The notes under the pieces: model-generated
The model's database searches: none
What the model saw: only the letters and a program-made list of their open reading frames with translations
What the model was told of the DNA's origin: nothing
Source: RH-AL1 sp965249685
Lineage (GTDB): Bacteria > Pseudomonadota > Alphaproteobacteria > Rhizobiales > Beijerinckiaceae
Assembly (NCBI GenBank): GCA_965249685.1
Contig: CBDFMN010000003.1
Coordinates: forward strand, 558,001 to 622,000
DNA length: 64,000 nucleotides
Reading direction: 5' to 3'
Shown here: positions 18,305 to 26,553 of the stretch, in pieces
Numbering within the stretch: position 1 is the stretch's first letter
How the letters are laid out: each line of letters begins with the position of its first letter
Program-made: the position numbers and the translations under genes

Positions 18305-18712
18305 ATGCCGCGTGCCATGCTGAGCACCCTGTGGATCGGCCTGGGTGGAGCCATCGGCTCGATCCTGCGCTTCGTCGTCGCGGGGGCGATCGACCGCCTG
18401 AGCCCCGATCCGTTTCCGTTCGGCACGGTGCTCGTCAACATCACCGGCTGCTTCGTCATCGGCTTCTTCGCCGCCCTGACGGTGCCCGCCGGCCGCTATG
18501 CGCTGCCTCTCGACATCAGGCAGTTCTTCATGGTCGGCGTGTGCGGCGGCTACACGACCTTCTCGTCCTTCAGCCTGCAGACGCTCGCGCTGGCCGATAT
18601 CGGCGACGCTCTGCGCGCCGGCCTGAACGTGGTCGTCTCCGTCCTCCTCTGCCTCGTCGCGGTCTGGGTCGGCTCGCGGCTCGGACAAGCCATGGTCCCG
18701 GCGAAAGCCTAA
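18305..18712 (+). CDS. crcB: Fluoride ion channel CrcB/Fluc
   Basis: A 135-residue, four-helix membrane protein of the Fluc family, which works as a dual-topology dimer to export fluoride. The signatures GLGGAIGSILRF near the N-terminus, the pore asparagine in GTVLVNITGCF, and GVCGGYTTFSSFSLQT (with the phenylalanine box and central sodium site) are all intact. Start choice is open: ATG 18305, or ATG 18317, which has AAGGA about 12 bases upstream and gives the typical N-terminus MLSTLWIG. The TAA stop shares the palindrome CTAA with the convergent nadC stop. I saw no fluoride riboswitch upstream. Confidence 0.92.
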   Translation: MPRAMLSTLWIGLGGAIGSILRFVVAGAIDRLSPDPFPFGTVLVNITGCFVIGFFAALTVPAGRYALPLDIRQFFMVGVCGGYTTFSSFSLQTLALADIGDALRAGLNVVVSVLLCLVAVWVGSRLGQAMVPAKA

Positions 18713-19584
18713 CGATCAGGCTCGAAGTCGAGGCCGAGGTCCAGAACGGGCGCGCTGTGGGTCAGCCAGCCGATCGAGATGAGGTCGACGCCGCTCGCTG
18801 CAATCGCCGGCGCCGTCTCCGGGGTCACCCGGCCAGAGGCTTCGGTGAGGGCGCGGCCCGCCACGATCGCGACCGCGCGGGCGAGGGCGGCCGGGTCCAT
18901 GTTGTCGAGCAGAACCGCGTCGACGCCGACCGCTATGGCTTCTTCCAGCTGCGCCAGATCGTCCACCTCCACCTCGATCTTCACGAGGTGGCCGACGCGC
19001 TGTCTGGCGCGCTCGATCGCCGGGCGAATGCCGCCGGCCACCGCCACGTGGTTGTCCTTGATCAGCACGGCGTCGTCGAGACCAAAACGGTGGTTACCGC
19101 CACCGCCGGTCCGCACCGCGTATTTTTCGATCGCGCGCAGGCCCGGCATGGTCTTGCGGGTGCAAACGATCTGCGCCTTGTGCGGGCGCGCCGCCGCGAC
19201 GATGCGGTCGGTGACGGACGCGATGCCGCTGAGGTGGCAAAGGAAGTTGAGCGCCGTTCGCTCAGCCGTCAGCAGCCCGCGCGCCGGTCCTTCAAGCGTG
19301 GCGACCACGTCGCCCGCCGCCACGGCACTTCCGTCCGCTCGCTCGACGTCGAGGCGGATCGCCGGGTCGATCAGCGTGAATGCAAGCCGCGCCAGGTCGA
19401 GCCCGGCGATGATGCCGGGCTGCCGCGCCCGCACCGTCATCCGCGCGAACTGCCCGACGGGCACGATGGCATCCGTCGTCAGGTCGCCGGCGCGGCCGAG
19501 GTCTTCGAGCAGCGCCGTGCGGACGAGTGGCTCCAGCAGCACGTCGGGCAGCGGCGGCACCGGCAGGCGCTCAAGCTGCGACAT
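18709..19584 (-). CDS. nadC: Nicotinate-nucleotide pyrophosphorylase (quinolinate phosphoribosyltransferase)
   Basis: A 291-residue NadC, which converts quinolinate and PRPP to nicotinate mononucleotide, CO2 and pyrophosphate, the last step of de novo NAD ring synthesis. Visible signatures are TALLEDLGRAGDLTTDA at the N-terminus, CTRKTMPGLRAIEKYAV, the GGGGNHR loop and the C-terminal SGRVTPETAPAIAASGVDLISIG. The ATG at 19584 lies inside the end of nadB (14-base overlap), so the pair is translationally coupled. It is the last gene of nadQ-nadA-nadB-nadC. Confidence 0.95.
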   Translation of the reverse strand: MSQLERLPVPPLPDVLLEPLVRTALLEDLGRAGDLTTDAIVPVGQFARMTVRARQPGIIAGLDLARLAFTLIDPAIRLDVERADGSAVAAGDVVATLEGPARGLLTAERTALNFLCHLSGIASVTDRIVAAARPHKAQIVCTRKTMPGLRAIEKYAVRTGGGGNHRFGLDDAVLIKDNHVAVAGGIRPAIERARQRVGHLVKIEVEVDDLAQLEEAIAVGVDAVLLDNMDPAALARAVAIVAGRALTEASGRVTPETAPAIAASGVDLISIGWLTHSAPVLDLGLDFEPDR

Positions 19585-21097
19585 GCGCCACCGAGCTGGC
19601 CGCCTGCAGGGCCTCCGCCAAGGTGAAGCGGCGCGAGGCCGCAGCCGCCTCCCGCAAAGGCCAGTCGGTGCGGCACTGGGCTCCACGGCTTTCGCGACGC
19701 GCGTGAGCCGCCACGGCAACCATCAGGCCGACGAGCGCCGCGTCGGCCGCCACGCCCGTGCCGACCGCTAGGGGAAGGAGGGCTTCGATGCCGGCCTCCA
19801 GCGTGGCGCGATCGCGCATCACGCCGACCGACGCGGTGACGATCGCGCGGACGCCGTCCGGCTCCTGCCGCATGGGCAGCGCCCCCTCACGCGGCACAGC
19901 GATCGGTCGGCTGCTCGTGCTCTCGACGCTGCGGGCGACGGCTGCGGCGCAGACGACGGCTTCGAGCAGCGAGTTGCTGGCGAGGCGGTTGGCGCCGTGC
20001 AGGCCCGTGCGCGAGACCTCGCCGCAGGCCCAGAGGCCCCCAAGCGTGCTGCGGCCGTCCGCGTCGACCGCGATGCCGCCCATGTGGTAGTGGGCGGCCG
20101 GCCGTACGGGGATCGGCTCGCGGTCGGGGTCGATGCCGTGCGCGTGGCAGAGGCCGGCGACCGTTGGGAAGTGGCTGGCAAAGCCGCCGGGCACCCGGCC
20201 CCGAGCGTCGAGGTAGGTCTGGTGGCCTGCCTGCAGCTCCGCCCAGACCGCGCGGGCGACCACATCGCGCGGAGCCAGTTCGGCGCCGGGTACGTCGGCC
20301 ATAAATCGACGTCCGGTCTCGTCGACGAGACGAGCACCCTCGCCACGTACCGCCTCGCTGACCAGCCCGACCGGAGTGCCCGGCACGTCGAGCCCGGTCG
20401 GATGGAACTGCACGAACTCCATGTCGGCCAGGGCCGCTCCGGCGCGCGCCGCCATGGCCAGACCCTGGCCGAAGCAGCGTGCCGGATTGGTGCTGCGCGC
20501 GAACAGTCCGCCGATTCCGCCGGTCGCCATCACGACCTGCCGCGTGGCGAAAGTGGCAGGGCCGTCCGGGCCGACCGCGACGACGCCCGCCACCACGCCG
20601 TCCTCCACCAAGAGGCGTCGCGCCTCGACGCCTTCCAGCACGCTGATGCTCGGGCAGGCGCGCACCGCCGCCACGACGGCGCGCATGATCTCGCGGCCGG
20701 TCGAGTCGCCTTGCGCGTGGACGATACGGCGACGGCCGTGCGCCGCCTCCAGGCCGAGGCGGAGCGCGCCGGCAGCGTCGCGGTCGAAGCGTGCGCCGAT
20801 CCGCACCAGCGTGGCGATGGCCTCTCGCGCGCCAGAGAGGATGGCGCGCGCCGCCGCCTCGTCGCAGAGGCCGTCACCGGCTGCGAGCGTGTCGGCGAGG
20901 TGCTGCCCGGCGTCGTCGTCGGCGCCGACGCTCGCCGCGACCCCGCCCTGCGCCCAGACGCTGGAGGCCTCGAAGCCCAACGCGACCGGCGACAGCACGA
21001 CCACGGGTCGCGGCGCGAGCTGCAGCGCCGTCATCAGGCCCGCGAGACCGCCGCCGACGATGACGGGCCGGCCCGTAAACGAGACCGCGCCGCTCAT
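19571..21097 (-). CDS. nadB: L-aspartate oxidase
   Basis: A 508-residue flavoenzyme that oxidises L-aspartate to iminoaspartate, the substrate of NadA. The FAD-binding loop GGGLAGL lies near residues 15-21, and succinate-dehydrogenase-type motifs follow: SSVWAQGGVAA, FVQFHPTGL, RPAAHYHMGGIAVD and GLHGANRLASNSLLEA. The start codon overlaps the nadA stop by four bases (ATGA on the minus strand). Iminoaspartate is unstable, so tight coupling with NadA makes sense. Confidence 0.95.
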   Translation of the reverse strand: MSGAVSFTGRPVIVGGGLAGLMTALQLAPRPVVVLSPVALGFEASSVWAQGGVAASVGADDDAGQHLADTLAAGDGLCDEAAARAILSGAREAIATLVRIGARFDRDAAGALRLGLEAAHGRRRIVHAQGDSTGREIMRAVVAAVRACPSISVLEGVEARRLLVEDGVVAGVVAVGPDGPATFATRQVVMATGGIGGLFARSTNPARCFGQGLAMAARAGAALADMEFVQFHPTGLDVPGTPVGLVSEAVRGEGARLVDETGRRFMADVPGAELAPRDVVARAVWAELQAGHQTYLDARGRVPGGFASHFPTVAGLCHAHGIDPDREPIPVRPAAHYHMGGIAVDADGRSTLGGLWACGEVSRTGLHGANRLASNSLLEAVVCAAAVARSVESTSSRPIAVPREGALPMRQEPDGVRAIVTASVGVMRDRATLEAGIEALLPLAVGTGVAADAALVGLMVAVAAHARRESRGAQCRTDWPLREAAAASRRFTLAEALQAASSVAHVAA

Positions 21098-22086
21098 CGC
21101 ACGACCAGCATGCGCTCGACGCTGCGGCGCGCCGGCTCGGCGATTGCCGGGTCGATCGTCACCTCGTGCGTCATGGTCTCGAGCGAGCGGCGGATGTTAC
21201 CGAGCGTGATTTTCTTCATGTGCGGACAGAGGTTGCAGGGCCGCACGAATTCGAGTTCGGGATATTGCACGGCGACGTTGTCGCTCATGGAGCATTCCGT
21301 CAGCAGTACGAGCTTCGGTGGACGGTGGTCGGCGACGTACTGGATCATGCCGGCCGTCGAGCCGGAATAATCCGCTTCCGCCACGACATCGGGGGGACAC
21401 TCGGGATGGGCGAGCACGAAGACGCCGGGATTGGCCTCGCGCATATCGCGGACGTCGGCCGGCGTGAAGCGCTCGTGGACCTCGCAATGGCCGGCCCAGC
21501 TGATGATCTCGACGTCCGTCTGCTTGGCGATATTCTGGGCCAGATACTCGTCGGGGATCATGATGACCGTCGGCACGCCGAGCGATTCGACGACGGCGAG
21601 CGCGTTGCCCGACGTGCAGCAGATATCGCTCTCCGCCTTCACGGCGGCCGACGTGTTGACGTAGGTGACGATCGGTACGCCGGGGTGCTTCAGCCGTAGC
21701 GCGCGCACGTCGGCGGCCGTGATCGACTCGGCGAGCGAGCAGCCGGCGCTCGTGTCGGAGATGAGAACCGTGCGGCCGGGGTTCAGCAACTTCGCCGTCT
21801 CGGCCATGAAGTGAACGCCGGCCAGGAGGATTACGTCGGCGTCGGAATCCTGCGCCATCCGCGCCAACGCCAGACTGTCGCCGACGAGGTCCGCCACGCA
21901 ATGGAAGATCTCGGGCGTCTGATAGTTGTGCGCGAGGATGACAGCATTGCGCTCCCGCTTGAGGCGCAGGATGGCATCGATGTCCCCGGCATAGGCGGGC
22001 CATTCGAACGCGGGGATAAAGCGGCCGACTTTCTCGTAGAGAGAGGCGGTTCGCGAAAGGGCGCCGGAAGTTTCAGCTAACATCAT
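21094..22086 (-). CDS. nadA: Quinolinate synthase
   Basis: A 330-residue NadA that condenses iminoaspartate with dihydroxyacetone phosphate to quinolinate, using an oxygen-sensitive 4Fe-4S cluster. Likely cluster ligands are Cys116 (SAGCSLAES), Cys201 (GHCEVHERF) and Cys287 in RPCNLCPHM. LAHNYQTPEI near residue 51 is a typical substrate-site motif. Two ATG codons stand in tandem at the start; GGAG, 7 bases upstream, lies inside an inverted repeat that is probably the NadQ operator. Regulation by NAD status through NadQ is therefore likely. Confidence 0.95.
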   Translation of the reverse strand: MMLAETSGALSRTASLYEKVGRFIPAFEWPAYAGDIDAILRLKRERNAVILAHNYQTPEIFHCVADLVGDSLALARMAQDSDADVILLAGVHFMAETAKLLNPGRTVLISDTSAGCSLAESITAADVRALRLKHPGVPIVTYVNTSAAVKAESDICCTSGNALAVVESLGVPTVIMIPDEYLAQNIAKQTDVEIISWAGHCEVHERFTPADVRDMREANPGVFVLAHPECPPDVVAEADYSGSTAGMIQYVADHRPPKLVLLTECSMSDNVAVQYPELEFVRPCNLCPHMKKITLGNIRRSLETMTHEVTIDPAIAEPARRSVERMLVVR

Positions 22087-22090
22087 GCTT

Positions 22091-22107
22091 ATACTCCAAA
22101 AGAGTAT
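22091..22107 (-). promoter_or_regulatory. Candidate NadQ operator overlapping the nadA ribosome binding site
   Basis: ATACTC-N5-GAGTAT is a perfect 6+6 inverted repeat with an AT-rich spacer, ending only 4 bases from the nadA start codon. On the coding strand its second arm contains the GGAG that serves as the nadA ribosome binding site. It lies between nadQ, which encodes a NadQ/NrtR-type regulator, and its expected target nadABC. That pairing is known for alphaproteobacteria; binding at this exact site is inference. Confidence 0.75.
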
Positions 22108-22250
22108 TTCTAGGAGCTAATGTGATCTCGCGTGTGCGGCGCGTCAAGCCCCTCCGATGGCCGCGCCGAGCAGGGTACGGTAAGCGGGCAGGCTCTCGCC
22201 GCCCGGAGATCCACTTCTTTGCAGCACAACGGGCCTGTGCCGATCGGACG

Positions 22251-23195
22251 CTAGGGCCGCGGTAGCTTGGTCCCAACGACAGCGCGCTCGTCGAGCACGT
22301 CGCGCCGGAAGCGCACGAGCTTGGCCGGACGCCCCCCCGTGTCGTTGGCCAGCGCGCCTGTGTCCTCCACGAGGTTCTGCTGCTCGATGAGGCGGCGGAA
22401 GTTCTGCTTATGCACCAGCAAGCCCGCCAACGCCTCGACGCTTCGTTGCAATTGAAGCAGCGTGAACGTCTCCGGCAGCATCTCGAAGACCACGGGGCGG
22501 TATTTGATCTTGGAGCGCAGCCGGGCGATACCCGTCGCGAGGATACGGCGATGGTCGCCCGTCATCGGCTGGCCGAGCAACGCCGCGTCTGCTTGGAGGC
22601 CCGCTCCGGCCTCGGACAGGAGGCCGGCCTCGAACAGCAGTTCGTAGCGCTGCAGCACCAGTTCCTCGTTCCAGCCATGCCCGTCGAGGCCGAAGGCGAT
22701 GGCGCAGCGCTGCGCCCGAGCGCGCCGGGCGGCGGCACCGGTCGCGGAGCGCGTCCAACCCTCGAGTCCGGCCTCGATCGAGGCGTCGGCCTCCGCCCGC
22801 GCGTCGCGGCGGTCCTCCCAGGGAAAGAAGGCGTACCAATCGCGCCATTCCGGGTCGCCCTCGACGTCGGGAATCTTAGGCGCGGGCCGCTCCCGCGTCA
22901 GGCCGAGATAGCTGATCGAGACCATGCGCGCGATTTCGCCGTCGCCTCCGCGGTCGCGGTCGGCGAACGTGTAGAGCTGCTCGACGTAGCCGATCGGATG
23001 GCGCGTCTGTTGTTCCACCCAGCCCCGCAGGCTCGATTGCAGCGAGCGGTGTTCGAGCGCGAAGGGTCCGGAGGGCAGGGCTCGGCCGTCGATCGTCAGC
23101 ACGCGCGGCTGATCTCCCCGGGTGGCGGCGAGCACGGCGATGAGGTTGACCGTCACCGTCTCGGCCTGAGCCGCCATGTCCGCGCTGCCGGTCAT
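22251..23195 (-). CDS. nadQ: NadQ-type NAD biosynthesis regulator (Nudix-like domain plus winged helix)
   Basis: A 314-residue protein of the NrtR/NadQ type (COG4111). Residues about 10-200 form a degenerate Nudix-like domain (LIAVLAATRGDQPRVLTID, PIGYVEQLYTFADRDR, YLGL) and the C-terminal 100 residues a winged helix (LLVHKQNFRRLIEQQNLVEDTG, GGRPAKLVRFRRDV). In alphaproteobacteria such proteins repress de novo NAD synthesis genes in response to an NAD-related metabolite. Location immediately upstream of nadABC supports that role. I start at ATG 23195, which has AAGGAA upstream; another ATG lies six codons later. Confidence 0.85.
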   Translation of the reverse strand: MTGSADMAAQAETVTVNLIAVLAATRGDQPRVLTIDGRALPSGPFALEHRSLQSSLRGWVEQQTRHPIGYVEQLYTFADRDRGGDGEIARMVSISYLGLTRERPAPKIPDVEGDPEWRDWYAFFPWEDRRDARAEADASIEAGLEGWTRSATGAAARRARAQRCAIAFGLDGHGWNEELVLQRYELLFEAGLLSEAGAGLQADAALLGQPMTGDHRRILATGIARLRSKIKYRPVVFEMLPETFTLLQLQRSVEALAGLLVHKQNFRRLIEQQNLVEDTGALANDTGGRPAKLVRFRRDVLDERAVVGTKLPRP

Positions 23196-23355
23196 GGAGT
23201 GAGGTTCCTTATGACGGGGCGGAACGCTCGAGCCTTCCCCTCGCCGATCGCCTGAAGCGGCACGCAGGCATAGCGGCGGCCGGGGAAGCGCGGGTCGGAG
23301 ACGATGGATACCCGCCGCCACGACCACGGCAAGCGGTCCGCGCCGGGATCGGCGC

Positions 23356-23808
23356 TCAGCGTTGGAGTCCCGCCGCTGCCGCGAACAGCGTCCGAGGCTC
23401 GCGCGCCTTGCGCATGGCGGCGAGCGCGGGCACGTCGCGCAGCCGCTTGGCCACGCAGCTCAGCACGTGCAACTGCTGCGACGAGGAGGCGGCCGGCAAT
23501 AGCACGAGGCAGACGATGTCGACCGGCTTCTCGTCCACGGCGTCGAAGGCGAGCGGCTCGCGCAGCCGCGCGAGCAGGCAGAAGGGTTCTTGGATGATCG
23601 CGAGGCGGGCGTGCGGCAGCGCGATGCCATTGCCGAGGCCCGTCGATCCCAGCGCTTCGCGATGGCGCAGCGGTTCCGCGACGGCGGCGACGTCGAGGCC
23701 GAGGGCGGCCGCAGCCTGTCGCGCGAGAGAGTCGAGGCACAGCGCCTTGCTGGCAAAGCGCTGGTCCACGAGGCACTGCGCCGGCTTCAGCAGGGTCAAG
23801 AGGTCCAT
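23356..23808 (-). CDS. ptsN: PTS IIA-like nitrogen regulatory protein PtsN
   Basis: A 150-residue EIIA(Ntr)-type protein of the nitrogen-related phosphotransferase system, which takes phosphate from NPr and controls potassium transport, PHB or stress functions by protein contact. The phosphorylated histidine is His66 in GLGNGIALPHAR, with the usual fold around it. It is unlinked to rpoN or hpf, where ptsN genes usually lie; it sits upstream of nadQ on the same strand, 160 bases apart. A second copy elsewhere in the genome is likely but cannot be seen here. Confidence 0.85.
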   Translation of the reverse strand: MDLLTLLKPAQCLVDQRFASKALCLDSLARQAAAALGLDVAAVAEPLRHREALGSTGLGNGIALPHARLAIIQEPFCLLARLREPLAFDAVDEKPVDIVCLVLLPAASSSQQLHVLSCVAKRLRDVPALAAMRKAREPRTLFAAAAGLQR

Positions 23809-24002
23809 CGTGCGGTCAGTCTCTTCGGTTCGATGGCTGCGGGAGGGGTCGGGCCGCACAGGTGTTGCGGATCGGTAGACGCTCGCCTCGCCGCTTTCAA
23901 GAGGACCCTTTCCACGCGGCCGAATCGATGGCGGACTCGCGACGAACGCCCGCATGGTCCGCCGTCGCGCCAACCGCCACGTGGGGTGAAGGAGATGCGA
24001 AG

Positions 24003-24257
24003 ATGAAAGTGAAATCAATCGCCGCGTCGGCACTCGTGGCAGCCTCGGCGGTCGCCGCCATGGTCCTCCCCGCAGCGGCGTCCCACCGCCGTGACGCGCC
24101 GGCCTTCGCCCACACGGCTCCCTGCCGCTATCCCGACGGCTGGAACGCCGCGGACTACAGCGACGACCTCGCCGGGCGGCCCAAGGACCGCTACCACCAA
24201 TGCGTCGTCGGCCGGGACGGTCAGCTCCTCGACAGCGATGGCCAGCCGACGGACTAG
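24003..24257 (+). CDS. Small exported protein of unknown function
   Basis: An 84-residue protein with a clear signal peptide (residues 1-27, KVKSIAASALVAASAVAAMVLPAAAS), probably cut after the alanine run. The mature part is about 57 residues, polar, with two cysteines (APCRYPDG and HQCVVG) that could form a disulfide in the periplasm. AAGGAG lies about 10 bases before the ATG, supporting expression. I do not recognise a family. Its TAG stop shares the palindrome CTAG with the stop of the convergent FNT-family gene. Confidence 0.65.
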   Translation: MKVKSIAASALVAASAVAAMVLPAAASHRRDAPAFAHTAPCRYPDGWNAADYSDDLAGRPKDRYHQCVVGRDGQLLDSDGQPTD

Positions 24258-25123
24258 CCCGGCAGCTCCTCCCGGATGGGCGCGTGGTTGAGGATGCCGA
24301 CGAGCGAGACGCCGCCGATCATGTTGCCGATGAGGGTCGGTAGCATGAAATGCGTGAGATAGGCCGTCGGCGCGATCCCGCCGGTCATCACGTTGTAGCC
24401 CGCTTCCACCGAGCCCGCGATGATGTGCGAGAAATGGGCGATGGCCACGACGTAGGTTACGATGAGGATGAGCAGGAGGCGCCCGGGACCGGCGCCGGGG
24501 ATCAGCCAGACCATGAGCGCGATGAGCCAGCCGGCCATGATCGCCTTGATAAGCATGGGCCAGAAACTGTCGAGCATCGCCTCCGTCGCGATCTCCCGCA
24601 GCGCCGCGTCGACGGAGGCGTCGAACAGCCCGTGGCGGCTGATGAGGAAGGCGAAGGCCAAGGTGCCGAGGATGTTCGTCAGGAACACGACGGCCCACAG
24701 CCGCACCATCTTACGGAAGGTTGTCACGTCCTTGCGGATGAGGAACGGCAGCACCGCCGTCAGAGTGCTCTCGGTGAACAATTGCTGGCGCCCGAGAACG
24801 ACGATGAGGAAACCGATCGTGTAACCGAAGCCGCTGACGAGCGGGCGCCAGGGCGCGTCCGGCAAGGCGGAGCGGAGGAAGGCCATCGTAAGGAACGAAA
24901 AGCCCATCGACAGCCCGGCGCCGAAACCCGACCAGGCCATAGCCGTGACGCTGCGCTTGAGCGACTTCTCCCCGTCCTCGCGAATGATCTCGTGGATGAC
25001 GCGCGCTTCCGGCGGGGTCGGCCCGCTGCCGGCAAGGGTGCGCTCGTGATGCTCGAGGTCTGGCTCGTGGTTGTCCGGCGCGTCCTCGCGCTCCTGATCG
25101 TCTTGCGGGTCGTGCCGGTCCAC
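24254..25123 (-). CDS. Formate/nitrite transporter (FNT) family membrane protein
   Basis: A 289-residue member of the FNT family of pentameric anion channels, closest in type to the YfdC branch. An acidic/His-rich cytoplasmic N-terminus of about 50 residues is followed by six predicted helices, with family features MAWSGFGAGLSMGFSFL, GRQQLFTESTLTAVLP and the NVMTGGIAPTAY region. It starts at GTG 25123, with GGGGAGG 6 bases upstream. The ion carried may be formate, nitrite or another small acid; fdhD 3.7 kb away is weak support for formate. Confidence 0.85.
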   Translation of the reverse strand: MDRHDPQDDQEREDAPDNHEPDLEHHERTLAGSGPTPPEARVIHEIIREDGEKSLKRSVTAMAWSGFGAGLSMGFSFLTMAFLRSALPDAPWRPLVSGFGYTIGFLIVVLGRQQLFTESTLTAVLPFLIRKDVTTFRKMVRLWAVVFLTNILGTLAFAFLISRHGLFDASVDAALREIATEAMLDSFWPMLIKAIMAGWLIALMVWLIPGAGPGRLLLILIVTYVVAIAHFSHIIAGSVEAGYNVMTGGIAPTAYLTHFMLPTLIGNMIGGVSLVGILNHAPIREELPG

Positions 25124-25200
25124 GCTGCGCCTCCCCTCGCTAAGTGCAACGTCAAAGCGCTGGCGTAGCCTGTTCGTTGCAATTGGCCGTAACGCGCGGC

Positions 25201-25665
25201 TTACCAGCCCATGCTACCGGGACCGCCCTTGAAGGGGCCGGTCAGGTTGCGGGTGACCCATCCGCCGTAGAAGCCGCCTGGCTGCGGGGTGACGCGCTCC
25301 TCGCCGACGAAACAGGCGTCCATCATGGCCGGATAGACGGCGACGTGGTCGCGGATCGAAGCGAAGGCGGCGCTCGGCATCGGATAAGTCCAGGCGCAGT
25401 CGGTCGCCTCCCGCCCGTCCAGCGCGACGCTCAGGTAGCGCGCCATCCCTTTCCACTCGCAGAAGCTCTGTCGATCGGAGTGAACGAGGGCGCAGGTGAA
25501 GGCGGTGCGCGGAAGGTAGTAGACCGGCGGGTGAGACGTCTCCAGCACGCGCACCGCCGTCAGGGTGTCGGCGATGGTCCCGCCCGCGAAGACGATGCGG
25601 ACCCTCTCCGATACGGGCTCGGCGCGGGGCGGACGAGGGTAGTCCCAGACGCTTTCTCGTTGCAC
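25201..25665 (-). CDS. DUF427 domain protein
   Basis: A 154-residue DUF427 (NTP_transf_9 superfamily name) protein, with the typical SVWDYPRPP start, VRIVFAGGTIADT, PPVYYLPRTAF and CEWKGMARYLSV segments. The biochemical role of the family is unknown. The start is GTG 25665 with AGGAGG 6 bases upstream, which rules out the longer open frame that extends to 26037. It follows bluB on the same strand 10 bases later, so the two are probably cotranscribed. Confidence 0.85.
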   Translation of the reverse strand: MQRESVWDYPRPPRAEPVSERVRIVFAGGTIADTLTAVRVLETSHPPVYYLPRTAFTCALVHSDRQSFCEWKGMARYLSVALDGREATDCAWTYPMPSAAFASIRDHVAVYPAMMDACFVGEERVTPQPGGFYGGWVTRNLTGPFKGGPGSMGW

Positions 25666-25675
25666 GGCTGGCCTC

Positions 25676-26350
25676 CTAACGGTGAAGGATGCGGCAGGCG
25701 GGCGCGCGGCGCGCGTCCCAGCCCTCCCGTTGCAGGGTTGGGACGTCGTGCGTCTCGCTCGGGTATCCGAGACAGAGATAGCCGATGAACCGCCACCCGC
25801 CGGGGACCTGGAGCGTGGCGGCGAGTTCGTCCGGGTCGAGGATGGACACCCAGCCGAGCCCGATGCCCTCGAGCCGCGCGGCGAGCCAGAGGGTGTGTAT
25901 GGCGATGGCCACGGAATAGTCGAGCGCCTCCGGCATGGTCCGCCGGCCCAGGCCGTGCCCTTGCTCGCAGGACCTGTCCGCAAAGGCCGCGACCTGCACG
26001 GGCGCGTCGTCGAGCCCGGCGAGCTTGAGCCGGGCATAGAGGGCCTGGCGCGTTTCGTCCTGCGTGGTCAGCGCCGCGGCGTTCGCGGCGGTGAAATTGG
26101 CGCGCACAGCGCGTCGCCGAGCCGGGTCGTCCACTACGACGAAACGCCAGGGCTCGCTCAGTCCAACGGATGGGGCGAGGCAAGCCGCCTCGACCAGCCG
26201 CTCCAGCGCTCCTGCCGGCAGCGGCGTGGAATCGAACCTGCGCACGTCGCGTCGCCAAGCGAGCAGGTCCATCAGATCCGACCGCGCCGCCGGGCCGAAC
26301 GCGGGAGCGGGCTTGCGCGTCCGCTCGCTGTTGCCCGCGAAGTCGATCAT
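25676..26350 (-). CDS. bluB: 5,6-dimethylbenzimidazole synthase (BluB)
   Basis: A 224-residue flavin-destroying enzyme of the nitroreductase fold that makes 5,6-dimethylbenzimidazole, the lower ligand of cobalamin, from reduced FMN and oxygen. Family features are LMDLLAWRRDVRRFD, APSVGLSEPWRFVVV and ARLEGIGLGWVSILDP. Other nitroreductases share the fold, but the GLSEPWRF motif and length fit BluB. No cobalamin riboswitch or other cob genes are next to it. The ATG at 26350 has no strong ribosome site, so the start is moderately sure. Confidence 0.87.
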   Translation of the reverse strand: MIDFAGNSERTRKPAPAFGPAARSDLMDLLAWRRDVRRFDSTPLPAGALERLVEAACLAPSVGLSEPWRFVVVDDPARRRAVRANFTAANAAALTTQDETRQALYARLKLAGLDDAPVQVAAFADRSCEQGHGLGRRTMPEALDYSVAIAIHTLWLAARLEGIGLGWVSILDPDELAATLQVPGGWRFIGYLCLGYPSETHDVPTLQREGWDARRAPACRILHR

Positions 26351-26553
26351 GAGCGGTGCCGGTACGAAGGTGCCACGCCGCTGTTCTCGCCCGTTTACGC
26401 GCGGGGCGCAAATGGACCTTCGGCGCGGCCCTGCGCCTGGCGGATGACAGCGGCGTCCATGAGGCGCTACAAAGCGCGCGGAGGCCTCCCCACCTGAGAC
26501 GTCGGGGCGTAAGGCCCACGAGCGGCCGGCGGCCGCGCAGCCACACCGGGTCC

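Noticed and set aside
23192..23776. 194-codon minus-strand frame overlapping ptsN and the nadQ start
   Set aside because: It lies in another frame of ptsN, shows no domain and would overlap the nadQ start; ptsN has the clear His66 motif.
26351..26553. Cobalamin riboswitch ahead of bluB
   Set aside because: No B12 box (GCCACTG) or other conserved core element is visible on the minus strand.
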